Positions 27,980-37,702 of a DNA stretch of 64,000 nt are shown here, piece by piece. This DNA is from Ottowia flava (lineage in GTDB: Bacteria; Pseudomonadota; Gammaproteobacteria; Burkholderiales; Burkholderiaceae_C), in the NCBI RefSeq assembly GCF_008017535.1, contig NZ_VRUA01000004.1, positions 1 to 64,000 on the forward strand, in the 5' to 3' direction. Every line of letters starts with the position of its first letter. Within the stretch, counting starts at the first letter, position 1. The notes beneath the pieces are model-generated. The model was not told the DNA's origin. It worked only from the letters and a program-made list of their open reading frames with translations, and made no database searches. A program made the translations under genes and the position numbers.

Positions 27980-28765
27980 TCAATCCGCCAGCCACGCTGG
28001 CTTGCGTTTTTGCAGAAAGCTCTGCACGCCTTCCTTGCCTTCATCGCTGGCGCGGATGTCGGCAATGCCTTCCACCGTGCGGTCGATCAGCAGGCGCGAG
28101 ATGTCGCGTTCGGCCACGTCCTGCACCAGCTTCTTGCATTCGCGCACGGCATTGGGGCTGGCGCTGGTCAGCGCGTTGACCAACTCGCCCACCTTGGCGT
28201 CCAACTGGTCGGCGGGCACCACTTCGTGCACGAAGCCGACGCGCAGCGCCTCGGCGGCATTGAAGCGCTCGGCGGTCAGGAAATAGCGGTGCGCCGCACG
28301 CGCACCCATGGCGCGGATCACATAAGGGCTGATGGTGGCGGGGATCAGGCCCAGCTTGACTTCGCTCAGGCAGTAGTGGGCCGTGTCGACGCTGACGGCC
28401 ATGTCGCAGGCCGCCACCAGGCCCATGCCACCGGCGTACACATCGCCCTGCACCCGGGCGATGGTCGGTTTGGGGCATTCGTAGATGGCGCGCAGCATGA
28501 AGGCCAGCTTGCCCGCGTCTTCGATGTTCTCGTCGCGCGTGTAGTCCGCCATGCGGCGCATCCAGTTCAGGTCGGCCCCGGCACAGAAGGCCGGCCCTTC
28601 GGCCATCAGCACGATGGCGCGCACCTCGGGCGTTTCACCGAGTTGCACGAAGGCTTGCGACAGCTCGGCGATCACCTCGTCGTTGAAGGCGTTGCGCACG
28701 TCGGGGCGCGACAGCACGATGGTGGCCACACGGTTCTGGGTGGCGATGCGGATGGCGGAAGTCAT
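27980..28765 (-). CDS. liuC: Enoyl-CoA hydratase, probably methylglutaconyl-CoA hydratase
   Basis: A 261-residue crotonase-fold enzyme. The oxyanion-hole stretches are GPAFCAGADLNWM and QGDVYAGGMGLVAACDMAV, and the helix with SEVKLGLIPATISPYV carries the catalytic glutamate region. Placed with the methylcrotonyl-CoA carboxylase subunits and HMG-CoA lyase, it most likely hydrates 3-methylglutaconyl-CoA to HMG-CoA in leucine breakdown. The start overlaps the DinB gene stop by 4 bp (ATGA). The general family is certain; the substrate is inferred from context. Confidence 0.88.
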   Translation of the reverse strand: MTSAIRIATQNRVATIVLSRPDVRNAFNDEVIAELSQAFVQLGETPEVRAIVLMAEGPAFCAGADLNWMRRMADYTRDENIEDAGKLAFMLRAIYECPKPTIARVQGDVYAGGMGLVAACDMAVSVDTAHYCLSEVKLGLIPATISPYVIRAMGARAAHRYFLTAERFNAAEALRVGFVHEVVPADQLDAKVGELVNALTSASPNAVRECKKLVQDVAERDISRLLIDRTVEGIADIRASDEGKEGVQSFLQKRKPAWLAD

Positions 28766-29274
28766 GCGGGTTTTTGCTCCTGTTGCAGCATGTAGACCAG
28801 ATCGAGCTCAGGGCAACGCTGGCCCAGAGCGGTGAGCGCCGCCGTGATCTGTGCGCGGTGGTGCGTACTGTGGTTGAAGACGTGCGCCAGCGTGGGCGCA
28901 AACGGCAACGAGGCGAAGGTGCCCCGATTGGTCACGTAGTCCAGCGTGCTGGCCCAGCGCTCGGGCGCGATGGCGGCGATTACCGACGGCCAGCGCGTCG
29001 CGCCTTCCAGCAAGCGCTCACCCAGGCGCGCGCGGTCGGCCTCCAGCTCGGTGTCCAACGGGATGCGCTGCGACTGGCCTTCGATGAAGCGCACCTGCCA
29101 CAGGTGCACCTCACCCACCAGCAAATGGTTCAGCGTGCCGTGGATGCTCTTAAAGAACAGCCCCACGTCGCGCCGGTAGTCGTCGTCCGGCAGCACCGCC
29201 ACCGCGTCCAGCAGCCGCTGTGTGGCCCAAACGTTGTATCGCGCGAGCGTGGTGAAGTAAGCGACGAGGTCCAT
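28762..29274 (-). CDS. DinB-family protein
   Basis: A 170-residue four-helix-bundle protein of the DinB/DfrB group. The three metal histidines fit the positions in GTLNHLLVGEVHLW and FNHSTHHRAQITAAL, the latter being the family signature. Members are often thiol S-transferases (for example mycothiol or bacillithiol dependent) or of unknown function; proteobacterial members like this one are not characterised. It is translationally coupled to the hydratase gene that follows. It is separated from the carboxylase beta gene upstream by a 200-bp gap that holds a family B repeat. Confidence 0.8.
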   Translation of the reverse strand: MDLVAYFTTLARYNVWATQRLLDAVAVLPDDDYRRDVGLFFKSIHGTLNHLLVGEVHLWQVRFIEGQSQRIPLDTELEADRARLGERLLEGATRWPSVIAAIAPERWASTLDYVTNRGTFASLPFAPTLAHVFNHSTHHRAQITAALTALGQRCPELDLVYMLQQEQKPA

Positions 29275-29309
29275 GTCAGTCTCCCATCAGCCGTCGACTC
29301 GGCCAGCGC

Positions 29310-29476
29310 ACCGCAACGCAGCGCCAAAGCCCAACCACGCCCCCCACACCCCGGGACGAATGGCCGCAAAGCAGGCCAGCTCAGCGAACGCCGTGCTCGG
29401 ACCTGCGCCGAGCACTGGCGTTGTCCCCCCTCGTGCAACAGAGGGGGGAAGGCGCGTCAGCGACTCAGGGGGGTGT
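29310..29476 (-). repeat. Family B repeat, copy 1 (after the liuB stop)
   Basis: The minus strand begins 4-5 bp after the carboxylase stop with ACACCCCCCTGAGTCGC and CTTCCCCCC, and ends near GGCCTGCTTTGCGGCC and a G-rich tail. It contains a perfect 8-bp stem (29425-29432 with 29441-29448) and a larger hairpin at 29387-29422: 6 plus 8 pairs, one bulge, loop CGCAGGT. The same order of motifs is found in the copy at 36876. Confidence 0.75.
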
Positions 29477-29480
29477 TCCA

Positions 29481-31103
29481 TCACATCCTGAAGATGCCGA
29501 ACTTCACGTCTTCAATCGGCGCGTTCTGCGCCGCCGACAGGCCCAGCGCCAGCACGCGGCGAGTGTCAGCAGGGTCGATCACGCCGTCGTCCCACAGGCG
29601 CGCGGTGGCGTAGTACGGGTGGCCCTGGTGTTCGTACTGGTCGCGCACCGGGGCTTTGAAGGCCTCTTCTTCCTCGGCGCTCCAGGTGCCCCCCTTGGCT
29701 TCGATGCCGTCACGGCGGATGGTGGCCAGCACGCTGGCGGCCTGCTCGCCGCCCATGACGCTGATGCGCGCGTTGGGCCACATCCACAAGAAGCGCGGGC
29801 TGTACGCGCGGCCGCACATGCCGTAGTTGCCGGCGCCGAAGCTGCCGCCAATGATGATGGTGAACTTGGGCACGTTGGCCGTGGCAACGGCGGTGACCAG
29901 CTTGGCGCCGTGGCGCGCGATGCCTTCGTTTTCGTACTTGCGCCCGACCATGAAGCCGGTGATGTTCTGCAAGAAGATCAGCGGGATCTTGCGCTGGCAG
30001 CACAGCTCGATGAAGTGCGCGCCTTTTTGCGCCGATTCGCTGAACAGGATGCCGTTGTTGGCGATGATGCCGACGGGCATGCCTTCGATGTGCGCGAAGC
30101 CGCACACCAGCGTGGTGCCAAAGCGCGCCTTGAATTCGTGGAACTCGCTGCCGTCGACGATGCGGGCGATGATCTCGCGCACGTCGAACGGCTTGCGCGT
30201 GTCGGTGGGGATCACGCCGTACAGTTCTTCGGCCGCAAACTTGGGCGGCACCGGCACGCGCAAATCGCCGTGCGGCTTCTTGACGTGGTTCAGGTCCGAC
30301 ACGATCTGCCGCGCCAACGCCAGGGCGTGCAAATCGTTCTGCGCCAGGTGGTCGGCCACGCCGGACAGGCGCGTGTGCACGTCGCCACCGCCCAGGTCTT
30401 CGGCACTCACCACCTCGCCGGTGGCCGCTTTGACCAGCGGCGGACCGCCCAGAAAGATCGTGCCCTGGTTCTTGACGATGATGGATTCATCGCTCATCGC
30501 CGGCACGTAGGCGCCGCCGGCCGTGCAGCTGCCCATGACCACGGCGATCTGGGCGATGCCTTGCGCGCTCATGTTGGCCTGGTTGTAGAAGATGCGGCCG
30601 AAGTGCTCGCGGTCGGGGAACACGTCGTCCTGGTTGGGCAGGTTGGCGCCACCCGAATCGACCAGGTAGATGCAGGGCAAGCGGTTCTGCGCGGCGATCT
30701 CTTGGGCGCGCAGGTGCTTCTTCACCGTCATCGGGTAGTAGGTGCCGCCTTTCACCGTCGCGTCGTTGCAGACGATCATGCAGTCCACGCCCGACACGCG
30801 GCCGATGCCGGCCACCATGCCCGCTGAAGGCGCGGCGTCCTTGCCGTCTTTTTCGACGTACATGTGCAGCGCGGCGAGCGGCGCGATTTCCAGGAAGGGC
30901 GTGCCCGGGTCCAGCAGCATCTGCACGCGCACGCGCGGCAGCAGTTTGCCGCGGCCAGTGTGCTTGGCGCGCGCGGCTTCACCGCCGCCTTGGGCCACCT
31001 GGTCGATCTGCTGGCGCAGGTCGTCGACTAGGGCGCGCATGGCGTCGGCGTTGGCCTGGAAGTCGGCCGAACGGGGATTGAGCTTGCTCTCGAGTGCGGG
31101 CAT
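29481..31103 (-). CDS. liuB: Methylcrotonyl-CoA carboxylase, carboxyltransferase beta subunit
   Basis: A 540-residue carboxyltransferase. The N-terminus [19 protein letters not shown] is characteristic of the MccB branch. The acyl-CoA half ([35 protein letters not shown]) and the biotin half ([28 protein letters not shown]-like [30 protein letters not shown]) are both complete. It moves the carboxyl group from biotin on the alpha subunit to 3-methylcrotonyl-CoA. A GGAG site precedes ATG 31103. The acyl-CoA synthetase gene upstream ends 57 bp away, with a family A repeat between. Confidence 0.92.
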   Translation of the reverse strand: MPALESKLNPRSADFQANADAMRALVDDLRQQIDQVAQGGGEAARAKHTGRGKLLPRVRVQMLLDPGTPFLEIAPLAALHMYVEKDGKDAAPSAGMVAGIGRVSGVDCMIVCNDATVKGGTYYPMTVKKHLRAQEIAAQNRLPCIYLVDSGGANLPNQDDVFPDREHFGRIFYNQANMSAQGIAQIAVVMGSCTAGGAYVPAMSDESIIVKNQGTIFLGGPPLVKAATGEVVSAEDLGGGDVHTRLSGVADHLAQNDLHALALARQIVSDLNHVKKPHGDLRVPVPPKFAAEELYGVIPTDTRKPFDVREIIARIVDGSEFHEFKARFGTTLVCGFAHIEGMPVGIIANNGILFSESAQKGAHFIELCCQRKIPLIFLQNITGFMVGRKYENEGIARHGAKLVTAVATANVPKFTIIIGGSFGAGNYGMCGRAYSPRFLWMWPNARISVMGGEQAASVLATIRRDGIEAKGGTWSAEEEEAFKAPVRDQYEHQGHPYYATARLWDDGVIDPADTRRVLALGLSAAQNAPIEDVKFGIFRM

Positions 31104-31117
31104 GAAGACTCCGGTTT

Positions 31118-31165
31118 GTCTATTGTTTTGATAGCTGTCTGCGCAGGCCCCACTAGGGCTCAGGC
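31118..31165 (+). repeat. Family A repeat, copy 10
   Basis: The sequence reads TCTATTGTTTTGATAGCTG, then TCTGCGCAGG and CACTAGGGCTCAGGCC. It fills the gap between the acyl-CoA synthetase stop and the carboxylase beta start and slightly overlaps the end of the synthetase gene. Confidence 0.75.
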
Positions 31166-32866
31166 CGTCTTTTGTTCAGAAATACCCAATTCTTCGACCA
31201 TCGCGTCGCGGATCTTGAACTTCTGGATCTTGCCGGTCACCGTCATCGGGAATTCCTCCACGAAGCGGATGTAGCGCGGCACCTTGTAGTGCGCGATCTT
31301 GCCCTTGCAGAAGTCGCGCACGCCGTCCTCATGAAGCGTCTGGCCGGGTTTGACGACGATCCATGCGCACAGCTCTTCACCGAACTTGGTGTCGGGGATG
31401 CCGACGACCTGCACGTCCTGCACCTGCGGGTGGCGGTACAGAAATTCTTCGATCTCGCGCGGGTACACGTTTTCGCCGCCGCGGATCACCATGTCCTTGC
31501 TGCGCCCGACGATGTTGACGTAGCCCTCGTCGTCCATGGTGGCCAAATCGCCCGTGTGCATGTAGCCCTCGGCGTCGATCGCCTCGCGCGTGCGCGTGGG
31601 GTCTTCCCAATAACCCTGCATCACCGAATAGCCCTTGGTGCACAGCTCGCCTGTGGCGCCGCGCGGCAGGGTGGCGCCGGTCTCGGGGTCGATGATCTTC
31701 ACCTCCAGGTGGGGCTGCACCAGACCGACGGTGGATACGCGCTTGTCCAGCGGGGTGTCGGTGCTGCTCTGGCAGCTGACGGGGCTGGTTTCGGTCATGC
31801 CGTAAGCGATGGTGACTTCGCCCATGTTCATGTCGCGCTGCACGCGCTTCATCACCTCGATCGGGCACGGGCTGCCGGCCATGATGCCGGTGCGCAGCGT
31901 GGACAGGTCGAACTCGGCAAAGCGCGGGTGATCCAGCTCGGCAATGAACATGGTGGGCACGCCGTGCAGGCCGGTGCACTTTTCTGCCTGCACGGTCTGC
32001 AGCACGCTGAGCGGCTCGAACGCGTCGTTCGGGTAGACGATGCAGGCGCCGTGCGTCAGCACCGCCAGGTTGCCCAGCACCATGCCAAAGCAGTGGTACA
32101 GCGGCACGGGGATGCACAGGCGGTCTTCCTGCGTCAGCTTCATGGCTTCGCCGATGAAGAACCCGTTGTTCAGGATGTTGCGGTGCGTCAGCGTCGCGCC
32201 CTTGGGGAAGCCCGTGGTGCCGCTGGTGAACTGCAGGTTGATGGGGTCGGTGTTGTGCAGCAGGCGCGCGGTGCTGGCCAGGCGCGGGTCCTGCGGGTCG
32301 CCGCTTTTGAGCAGGTCCGAAAAGCGCGCAAAGCTGGAATGCTCGGCGCCCTCGCCCGCCACGTCAATCCAGAACACGTGCTTCAAATAAGGCAGCTTCT
32401 CACTGCTGAGTTCGCCCGACGCCTGGCCGGCCCATTCGGGCGCCAGCTCCCGCAGCATGCCGATGTAGTCGCTGGTCTTGAAGGTGGGCATGGTCACCAG
32501 CGCGGCGCAGCCGACCTTGTTCAGCGCGTATTCGACCTCGGCCGTGCGGTAGGCCGGGTTGATGTTGACCAGCACCAGACCGACCTTGGCGGTGGCCAGC
32601 TGCATCAGCACCCATTCGGTGTTGTTGTGCGACCAGATGCCGACGCGGTCGCCCGGCTTGAGCCCCAGGCCCAGCAGCGCGCTGGCCAGGCGGTTGACTT
32701 CGGTCTGCAACTGGCGGTAGGTGTAGCGGCGCTGCTGGTGCACCACGACCAGCGCTTCGCGCTCGGGCACGCGCTCCACCATGGCGTCGAAGAACGCGCC
32801 AATGGTTTGCTCGATCAGCGGCGGCTGATCCGCGCCGCGCGCATAGCTGTCGGAACCGGTGGCCAT
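31160..32866 (-). CDS. AMP-binding acyl-CoA synthetase
   Basis: A 568-residue member of the ANL family. It has the P-loop-like [18 protein letters not shown], the A5 motif [11 protein letters not shown], the [15 protein letters not shown] and [20 protein letters not shown] motifs of the hinge, and the catalytic lysine in [12 protein letters not shown]. It makes acyl-CoA from a fatty acid, ATP and CoA through an acyl-adenylate. As the first gene of the minus-strand liu cluster it may activate isovalerate or another medium/branched acid; the substrate is inferred. ATG 32866 has AAGGAG upstream. A divergent AraC-type regulator starts 150 bp away. Confidence 0.9.
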   Translation of the reverse strand: MATGSDSYARGADQPPLIEQTIGAFFDAMVERVPEREALVVVHQQRRYTYRQLQTEVNRLASALLGLGLKPGDRVGIWSHNNTEWVLMQLATAKVGLVLVNINPAYRTAEVEYALNKVGCAALVTMPTFKTSDYIGMLRELAPEWAGQASGELSSEKLPYLKHVFWIDVAGEGAEHSSFARFSDLLKSGDPQDPRLASTARLLHNTDPINLQFTSGTTGFPKGATLTHRNILNNGFFIGEAMKLTQEDRLCIPVPLYHCFGMVLGNLAVLTHGACIVYPNDAFEPLSVLQTVQAEKCTGLHGVPTMFIAELDHPRFAEFDLSTLRTGIMAGSPCPIEVMKRVQRDMNMGEVTIAYGMTETSPVSCQSSTDTPLDKRVSTVGLVQPHLEVKIIDPETGATLPRGATGELCTKGYSVMQGYWEDPTRTREAIDAEGYMHTGDLATMDDEGYVNIVGRSKDMVIRGGENVYPREIEEFLYRHPQVQDVQVVGIPDTKFGEELCAWIVVKPGQTLHEDGVRDFCKGKIAHYKVPRYIRFVEEFPMTVTGKIQKFKIRDAMVEELGISEQKTA

Positions 32867-33016
32867 CTCGCCTGTCTCCTTGTGTTCGCCCTACCCTGGC
32901 GCTGGGGGCCACTTTAGCCAATCGGCGTGACCTCGCGCGACAGCTTACGCCGATCGCTCTCGTCTTTGGTGCCAGCACGGTTGCAGATTGCGCCAAGCTT
33001 TGCCACACTGCCCACC

Positions 33017-34033
33017 ATGCCCTTGCGCACCGATTCCACGGCCCGCCGTACGCCTTGGCCTTTCGTTGAAGCCGTGCTGCATGCGTACGCGGCGCGCGGG
33101 TTGGACCCCGCGCCAGCACTGCTGGCAGCACATATTGCGCCAGACGCCAATGGCAACTGGCCCGCCCGTGTGTCGGCCCTGCAGTTCGAGCGCCTGTGCG
33201 CCGCCGCCATGCATGCGCTGGACGACGAGGCGCCCGGCTGGTTCAGCCGCCCGCTGGCCTGGGGCAGCTACGGCCTGCTGGCGCGCGCCTCGCACAGCGC
33301 GCCCACGCTGGGCGTGGCGCTGGGCCGCTGGTGCCGCCACCACGGCCTGCTGACGCGCGACGTCACCCTGCAGCTGACCGATGCCGGCGGCGTGGCCGAA
33401 GTGCGCATCGACGAACACCGGGCGATGGGTGCGGTGCGCGAATTCGCGCTGACATCGCTCCTGCGCAACGTGCACGGCCTGGCTTGCTGGTGGGTCGATT
33501 CGGCCATCGCGCTGCAGCGCGCCGACTTCCCCTTTGCCGCGCCCGCGCACGCCGAGGTGTACGACACGCTGTTCCCCGGCCCGGTGCGCTTCGGCGCGCC
33601 GCACGCCGCGCTGCGCTTTGACGCGGCCTACCTCGGGCTGCCGCAGCGCCGAGACGCCGCCGCGCTGGACCAGATGCTGCGCCGCGCGCTGCCGCTGATG
33701 GTGCTGCCCTACCGGCGCGACCGCCTGCTGGCGCTGCGCGTGCGCCAGCGCCTGCACGAGCGGCCGACCCACACCGCCACCACGCTGGCGGCCGAGCTGG
33801 CGCTGTCGCCGCGCAGCCTGCACCGCCAGCTGGCGGCCGAGGGCACGCAGCTGCAAACCCTGAAGGACGAAGCGCGCCGCGCGCACGCAACAGAGCTGCT
33901 GCTGCGCACCCAGCAACCCATGAAGCAAGTCGCGCACGCCGCCGGTTTTGGCAACGACAAGAGCTTCATCCGCGCCTTTCGCAGCTGGACCGGCCAGACG
34001 CCGGAGGCGTTTCGCGCACGGGGTACGCGGTGA
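33017..34033 (+). CDS. AraC-family transcriptional regulator
   Basis: A 338-residue regulator from ATG 33017. The N-terminal 200 residues resemble the Arabinose_bd/OruR-type ligand domain (FERLCAAAMHALDDEAPGWF, WGSYGLLARASHSAPTLGVA). The C-terminal 100 residues hold the two AraC helix-turn-helix motifs (TTLAAELALSPRSLHRQLAA and MKQVAHAAGFGNDKSFIRAF, ending RSWTGQTPEAFR). Since it diverges from the acyl-CoA synthetase gene across 150 bp, it is the likely regulator of the liu cluster, probably responding to an acid or acyl-CoA; that role is inferred. Confidence 0.85.
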   Translation: MPLRTDSTARRTPWPFVEAVLHAYAARGLDPAPALLAAHIAPDANGNWPARVSALQFERLCAAAMHALDDEAPGWFSRPLAWGSYGLLARASHSAPTLGVALGRWCRHHGLLTRDVTLQLTDAGGVAEVRIDEHRAMGAVREFALTSLLRNVHGLACWWVDSAIALQRADFPFAAPAHAEVYDTLFPGPVRFGAPHAALRFDAAYLGLPQRRDAAALDQMLRRALPLMVLPYRRDRLLALRVRQRLHERPTHTATTLAAELALSPRSLHRQLAAEGTQLQTLKDEARRAHATELLLRTQQPMKQVAHAAGFGNDKSFIRAFRSWTGQTPEAFRARGTR

Positions 34034-34157
34034 TTGGCGGAGGCAGAGAGGCCACGCGTTCACCGCGCCGCGAGCGTGTGCGAATCGGCCGCCGCGCAGG
34101 CCTTGCGCGGCCGCTGTCGCCCGCGCGCCAGTGCGGCCTTGGCGAAGGCGGAGTTTC

Positions 34158-34222
34158 ATGATCAAAATGGCCTCTGGCGCTACAACCATCTGCGCAAGCA
34201 GCTTCTGTTTTTGTAGCATTTA
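34158..34222 (-). repeat. Family A repeat, copy 11
   Basis: The reverse strand reads AAATGCTACAAAAACAGAAG, then CTGCTTGCGCAGATGGTTGT and AGCGCCAGAGGCCATTTTGA. This is one of the best-preserved full-length copies, lying between the AraC gene and the amidase gene. Confidence 0.85.
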
Positions 34223-34267
34223 GTTTTTATCTGGCGACTGAATTCACCCCGCTGACAGGAGCACGCC

Positions 34268-35698
34268 GTGTCGACATCCGCCCTGCCCACCGAGCTCTGG
34301 CGCCTGGGCGCCACCCAAACCGCCGCTCTGGTGCGCAGCCGCGCCGTCAGCGCGACCGAAGTGGCCCAGGCCGCGCTGGCGCGGCTGGGCGCCGTCAACC
34401 CGCGCATCAACGCTGTGGTCGAGGTGCATCCCGACGAGGTGCTGGCGCAGGCGCAGGCCATCGACGCGGCGCTGGCGCGCGGCGACGCGCTGGGGCCGCT
34501 GGCCGGCGTGCCGGTGACGACCAAGGTCAACGTCGACCAAGCCGGTTACGCCACCACCAACGGCGTGCACGCGCAAAAAGACTGGCTCGCGCACGACGAC
34601 GCGCCGATGGTGCGCGGCCTGCGCGCGGCGGGCGCCGTGCTGCTGGGGCGCACCAACACGCCGGCCTTCAGCTACCGCTGGTTCACCAACAACCAACTGC
34701 ACGGCCACACGCACAACCCGCGCGTGCGCGGGTTGACGCCGGGCGGCTCGTCCGGCGGCGCGGCCAGCGCGGTGGCGGCCGGCATTGGCGCCATCGCACA
34801 CGGCTCGGACATCGCTGGCTCCATCCGCTACCCGGCCTATGCCTGCGGCGTGCACGGGCTGCGGCCCAGCTTTGGCCGCGTCGGCAACTTCAACGGCACG
34901 GCGCCGCGGGATCGGCCCATCGGCGCGCAGATCATGGCCGTGTCCGGCCCGCTGGCGCGCCAGGTGGCCGATCTGCGCCTGGGCCTGCACGCCATGGCCG
35001 CGGCCGACGCGCGCGACCCCTGGCAAGTGCCCGCGCCGCTGACCGGCCCCGATGTGCCGCGCCGCGCCGCCGTCTGCCTGCGCCCCGACGGCATGGCCAC
35101 CGCGCAGGAGATCTGCGCCGCGCTGCTGGACGCCGCCGCGCGCCTGCGCGACGCCGGCTGGGTGGTCGACGAAGTAGATGCGCTGCCGCCGCTGCAGCCG
35201 GCCGTGGCGCTGCAGGTCACGCTGTGGATGGGCGACGGCTACGCTGCGCAGGTGCGGGCCGCCGAGACCGAAGGCGACCCCGGCGCCATCGCCGCGCTGG
35301 CCGGCAAGGCCGAACTGGCGCGCAGCGTCGGCCTGCCGGAGTATTCCAACGCGCTGGTGCAACGCGCCACCCTGGCGCGCGCCTGGCAGCGCTACCTGGC
35401 CGAGGACTACAGCGCCGTGCTGCTGCCCAACAGCGCGGAGCTGCCGTTTGCAGACCAGCTGGATCTGAAAGACGCCGCCAGCTACCAGCGCGTGTGGGCG
35501 GCGCAATTGCCGCAAATCGCGCTGGCCGTCACCGGCCTGCCCGCGCTGGCGCTGACCACCGGCCTGCTGCCGAACGGCACACCGGTCGGCGTGCAAATCG
35601 TGGCCGGCAAGTTCCGCGACGACGTCTGCCTGGCCGTGGCCGAAGCGATTGAAGCGCGCGGCCCGGCCATCCCGGTGGCCGAGCCGGCGGCGGCCTGA
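34268..35698 (+). CDS. Amidase-signature-family hydrolase
   Basis: A 476-residue enzyme from GTG 34268, with AGGAG 7 bp upstream. The Ser-cisSer-Lys triad of amidases is visible: Lys86 in VTTKVN, Ser161 in TPGGSSGGAAS and Ser185 in GSDIAGSIRYPA. The 24-residue spacing between the two serines is the family norm. It hydrolyses an amide to acid and ammonia in the cytoplasm. Family members act on many amides, and the substrate is not predictable here; the nearby acyl-CoA dehydrogenase gene, which follows after 28 bp, suggests a catabolic unit. Confidence 0.88.
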   Translation: MSTSALPTELWRLGATQTAALVRSRAVSATEVAQAALARLGAVNPRINAVVEVHPDEVLAQAQAIDAALARGDALGPLAGVPVTTKVNVDQAGYATTNGVHAQKDWLAHDDAPMVRGLRAAGAVLLGRTNTPAFSYRWFTNNQLHGHTHNPRVRGLTPGGSSGGAASAVAAGIGAIAHGSDIAGSIRYPAYACGVHGLRPSFGRVGNFNGTAPRDRPIGAQIMAVSGPLARQVADLRLGLHAMAAADARDPWQVPAPLTGPDVPRRAAVCLRPDGMATAQEICAALLDAAARLRDAGWVVDEVDALPPLQPAVALQVTLWMGDGYAAQVRAAETEGDPGAIAALAGKAELARSVGLPEYSNALVQRATLARAWQRYLAEDYSAVLLPNSAELPFADQLDLKDAASYQRVWAAQLPQIALAVTGLPALALTTGLLPNGTPVGVQIVAGKFRDDVCLAVAEAIEARGPAIPVAEPAAA

Positions 35699-35726
35699 AA
35701 CCCTACTTCCTCGTCACGATCACACC

Positions 35727-36887
35727 ATGACCCCACTGCCCCGCACCCTTTTCAGCCCCGAGCACGACGCCTTCCGCGACCAGGTGCGTCGCTTCGTCGA
35801 CAAACACATCACGCCGCAGCACGCCGAATGGGAGGCCGCGCACGGCGTGCCGCGCGAAGTCTGGCGCCAAGCGGGCGAGGCCGGCCTGCTGTGCTGCTGG
35901 CTGCCTGAAGAAGAAGGCGGTTTGGGCGCGGACCGGCTGTTTGACTTCATCGTCAGCGAAGAGCTGGGCCGCGCCGGCGCCACCGGGCCGGGCTTTCCGC
36001 TGCATTCGCTGATCGTCGCGCCCTACCTGTCGCACCACGCCACGCCCCAGCTCAAGGCCCAGGTGCTGCCCGGCATGACCCGTGGCGAGCTGATCGGCGC
36101 CATCGCCATGACCGAGCCCGGCACCGGCAGCGACTTGGCGGGCGTGCGCACGCGGGCTGAGCGCGCGGCGGATGGCGGTTACGTCATCAACGGCCAGAAG
36201 ACCTTCATCACCAACGGCCACAACGCCGACGTGATCATCGTGGTGTGCAAGACCGACGCCGACAAGGGCGCACACGGCGTGTCGCTGCTGGTGGTCACGG
36301 CCGACATGCCGGGCTTTTCGCGCGGGCGCAACCTGCACAAGATCGGCCAGCACGCGCAGGACACGGCCGAGCTGTTTTTTGACAACGTGCACGTGCCTGC
36401 CCACCACCTGCTGGGCGAAGAGAACAAAGGCTTCAAGTACCTTATGCAGGAGCTGGCGCAGGAGCGCCTGTTGATCAGCGTGCAGTGCCAGGCGCGCGCC
36501 GAAGCCGCGCTGGCCTGGACCATCGACTACGTCAAAGAGCGCAAGGCCTTCCGCCAGCGCATCGCCGACTTCCAAAACACGCGCTTCGTGCTGGCCAAGC
36601 TGGCGGCCGACGTGCAGGCCGGCCGCGCGTACTGCGACCGGCTGATGGAGCTGCACCAGGCCGGCCAGCTGGACGCGCCCGGCGCTTCGGCCGGCAAGCT
36701 GTGGCACAGCGAACTGCTGGCGCGCGTGACGGACGAATGCCTGCAGCTGTTTGGCGGCTATGGCTACATGCAGGAATACCCGATCGCCCGCGCGTTTGCC
36801 GATGCGCGCATCGAGCGCATTTATGGGGGCACGTCGGAGATCATGAAAGAAATCGTCGCCCGAAGCTTGCTGGATACACCCCCCTGA
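35727..36887 (+). CDS. Acyl-CoA dehydrogenase (LCAD-like)
   Basis: A 386-residue flavoenzyme from ATG 35727. FAD/substrate motifs are present: IGAIAMTEPGTGSDLAG, INGQKTFITNGHNAD and LFGGYGYMQEYPIARAFADA. In place of the common catalytic glutamate in IYEGT it has IYGGTSEIMKE. As in long-chain acyl-CoA dehydrogenases, the likely catalytic base is the glutamate in YLMQELAQERLLI (about residue 240). It oxidises an acyl-CoA to the trans-2-enoyl form and passes electrons to ETF. The stop codon TGA lies within the first bases of a family B repeat. Confidence 0.88.
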   Translation: MTPLPRTLFSPEHDAFRDQVRRFVDKHITPQHAEWEAAHGVPREVWRQAGEAGLLCCWLPEEEGGLGADRLFDFIVSEELGRAGATGPGFPLHSLIVAPYLSHHATPQLKAQVLPGMTRGELIGAIAMTEPGTGSDLAGVRTRAERAADGGYVINGQKTFITNGHNADVIIVVCKTDADKGAHGVSLLVVTADMPGFSRGRNLHKIGQHAQDTAELFFDNVHVPAHHLLGEENKGFKYLMQELAQERLLISVQCQARAEAALAWTIDYVKERKAFRQRIADFQNTRFVLAKLAADVQAGRAYCDRLMELHQAGQLDAPGASAGKLWHSELLARVTDECLQLFGGYGYMQEYPIARAFADARIERIYGGTSEIMKEIVARSLLDTPP

Positions 36888-37066
36888 GCGGGGTATTCGG
36901 TACACCCCCTGAGCGGCTGCGCCGCTTCCCCCCGCTCTCTCCGCGCTGCGCGCTTCGGGCAGGGGGACAACGCCGGTCGCCGCCGCAGGTGCGGCGACGG
37001 CGTTGGCTGGGGCGGCCTGCTCCGCGGCCATTGGAGCGGTGGGGGGCGATGCGGGGCTGGGCACCA
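36876..37066 (+). repeat. Family B repeat, copy 2 (spanning the acyl-CoA dehydrogenase stop)
   Basis: It begins ACACCCCCCTGAGCGG at the end of the dehydrogenase gene (its TGA is the gene's stop). A second ACACCCCCTGAGCGGC follows 27 bp later, so the leading edge is partly duplicated. The hairpin at 36969-37004 has outer pairs AACGCC/GGCGTT, one bulge, stem GTCGCCGC/GCGGCGAC and loop CGCAGGT. The rest, with GGCCTGCTCCGCGGCCATT, matches copy 1. The gap 36888-37211 (324 bp) holds only this repeat and a short unremarkable stretch before the next gene. Confidence 0.75.
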
Positions 37067-37211
37067 GCGACCGGGCACTTGGGATACGTTGACAGCGGCG
37101 CCTTTGCATCCGCACTTGAAGTCCTGCAAGACTCGTGTGGATGCGGGCTGATCTCTGACTCATTGAGAATCGTGTTCTCGCTTGCAGATCGATAGCCTCT
37201 TTGTGACCCCC

Positions 37212-37673
37212 ATGAACTTCGCCAACCCCGACCAGGCCTTGATCCACCGCTTCATCGACGGTGGCAGCCGGCCGATGCCGTTTGACGCGAACCCGATGGC
37301 GCGGGCGCTGGGGGCGGAGTTGCGTGGCGCCGACCTGACGGCGGGGACGGTCGAGCTGGCGTTTGCACCTCAGCCCTTGTTCATCCAGGGCACGGGCGTG
37401 CTGCAAGGGGGCGCGGTCACCGCCATGCTGGACTTTGCGATGGCCTTTGCCACGTTGGCGCAGCTGCCGGTGGGCGCGTCCTGCGCCACGGTCAACCTGA
37501 ACACCGCCTTCTTGCGGCCGGCCCCGCAAGGCCGCTACATCGCGGTGGGTGAGGTGGAGCGGCGCGGCAAGCAGATCGCTTTCACGCACGCGCGGCTGCT
37601 GCGCGAGGCCGACCGGCAAGTGGTCGCCACGGCCACATCGACGCTGGCGGTGGTGCCCGCGCCCGCGGCCTGA
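37212..37673 (+). CDS. PaaI-type hot-dog thioesterase
   Basis: A 153-residue hot-dog-fold protein, with ATG 37212 chosen because the family similarity (NPDQALIHRFIDGG) starts there; no good ribosome site is seen, and GTG 37203 and TTG 37182 are alternatives. The central helix GTGVLQGGAVTAMLDFAMAF has the HGG-like QGG pattern of PaaI enzymes. These cleave aromatic or acyl-CoA thioesters in the cytoplasm; the substrate is unknown. It lies between two catabolic genes but 324 bp away from the nearest one. Confidence 0.8.
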   Translation: MNFANPDQALIHRFIDGGSRPMPFDANPMARALGAELRGADLTAGTVELAFAPQPLFIQGTGVLQGGAVTAMLDFAMAFATLAQLPVGASCATVNLNTAFLRPAPQGRYIAVGEVERRGKQIAFTHARLLREADRQVVATATSTLAVVPAPAA

Positions 37674-37702
37674 CGGCGGTGGTGCGGCACCACCCGGATT
37701 CG

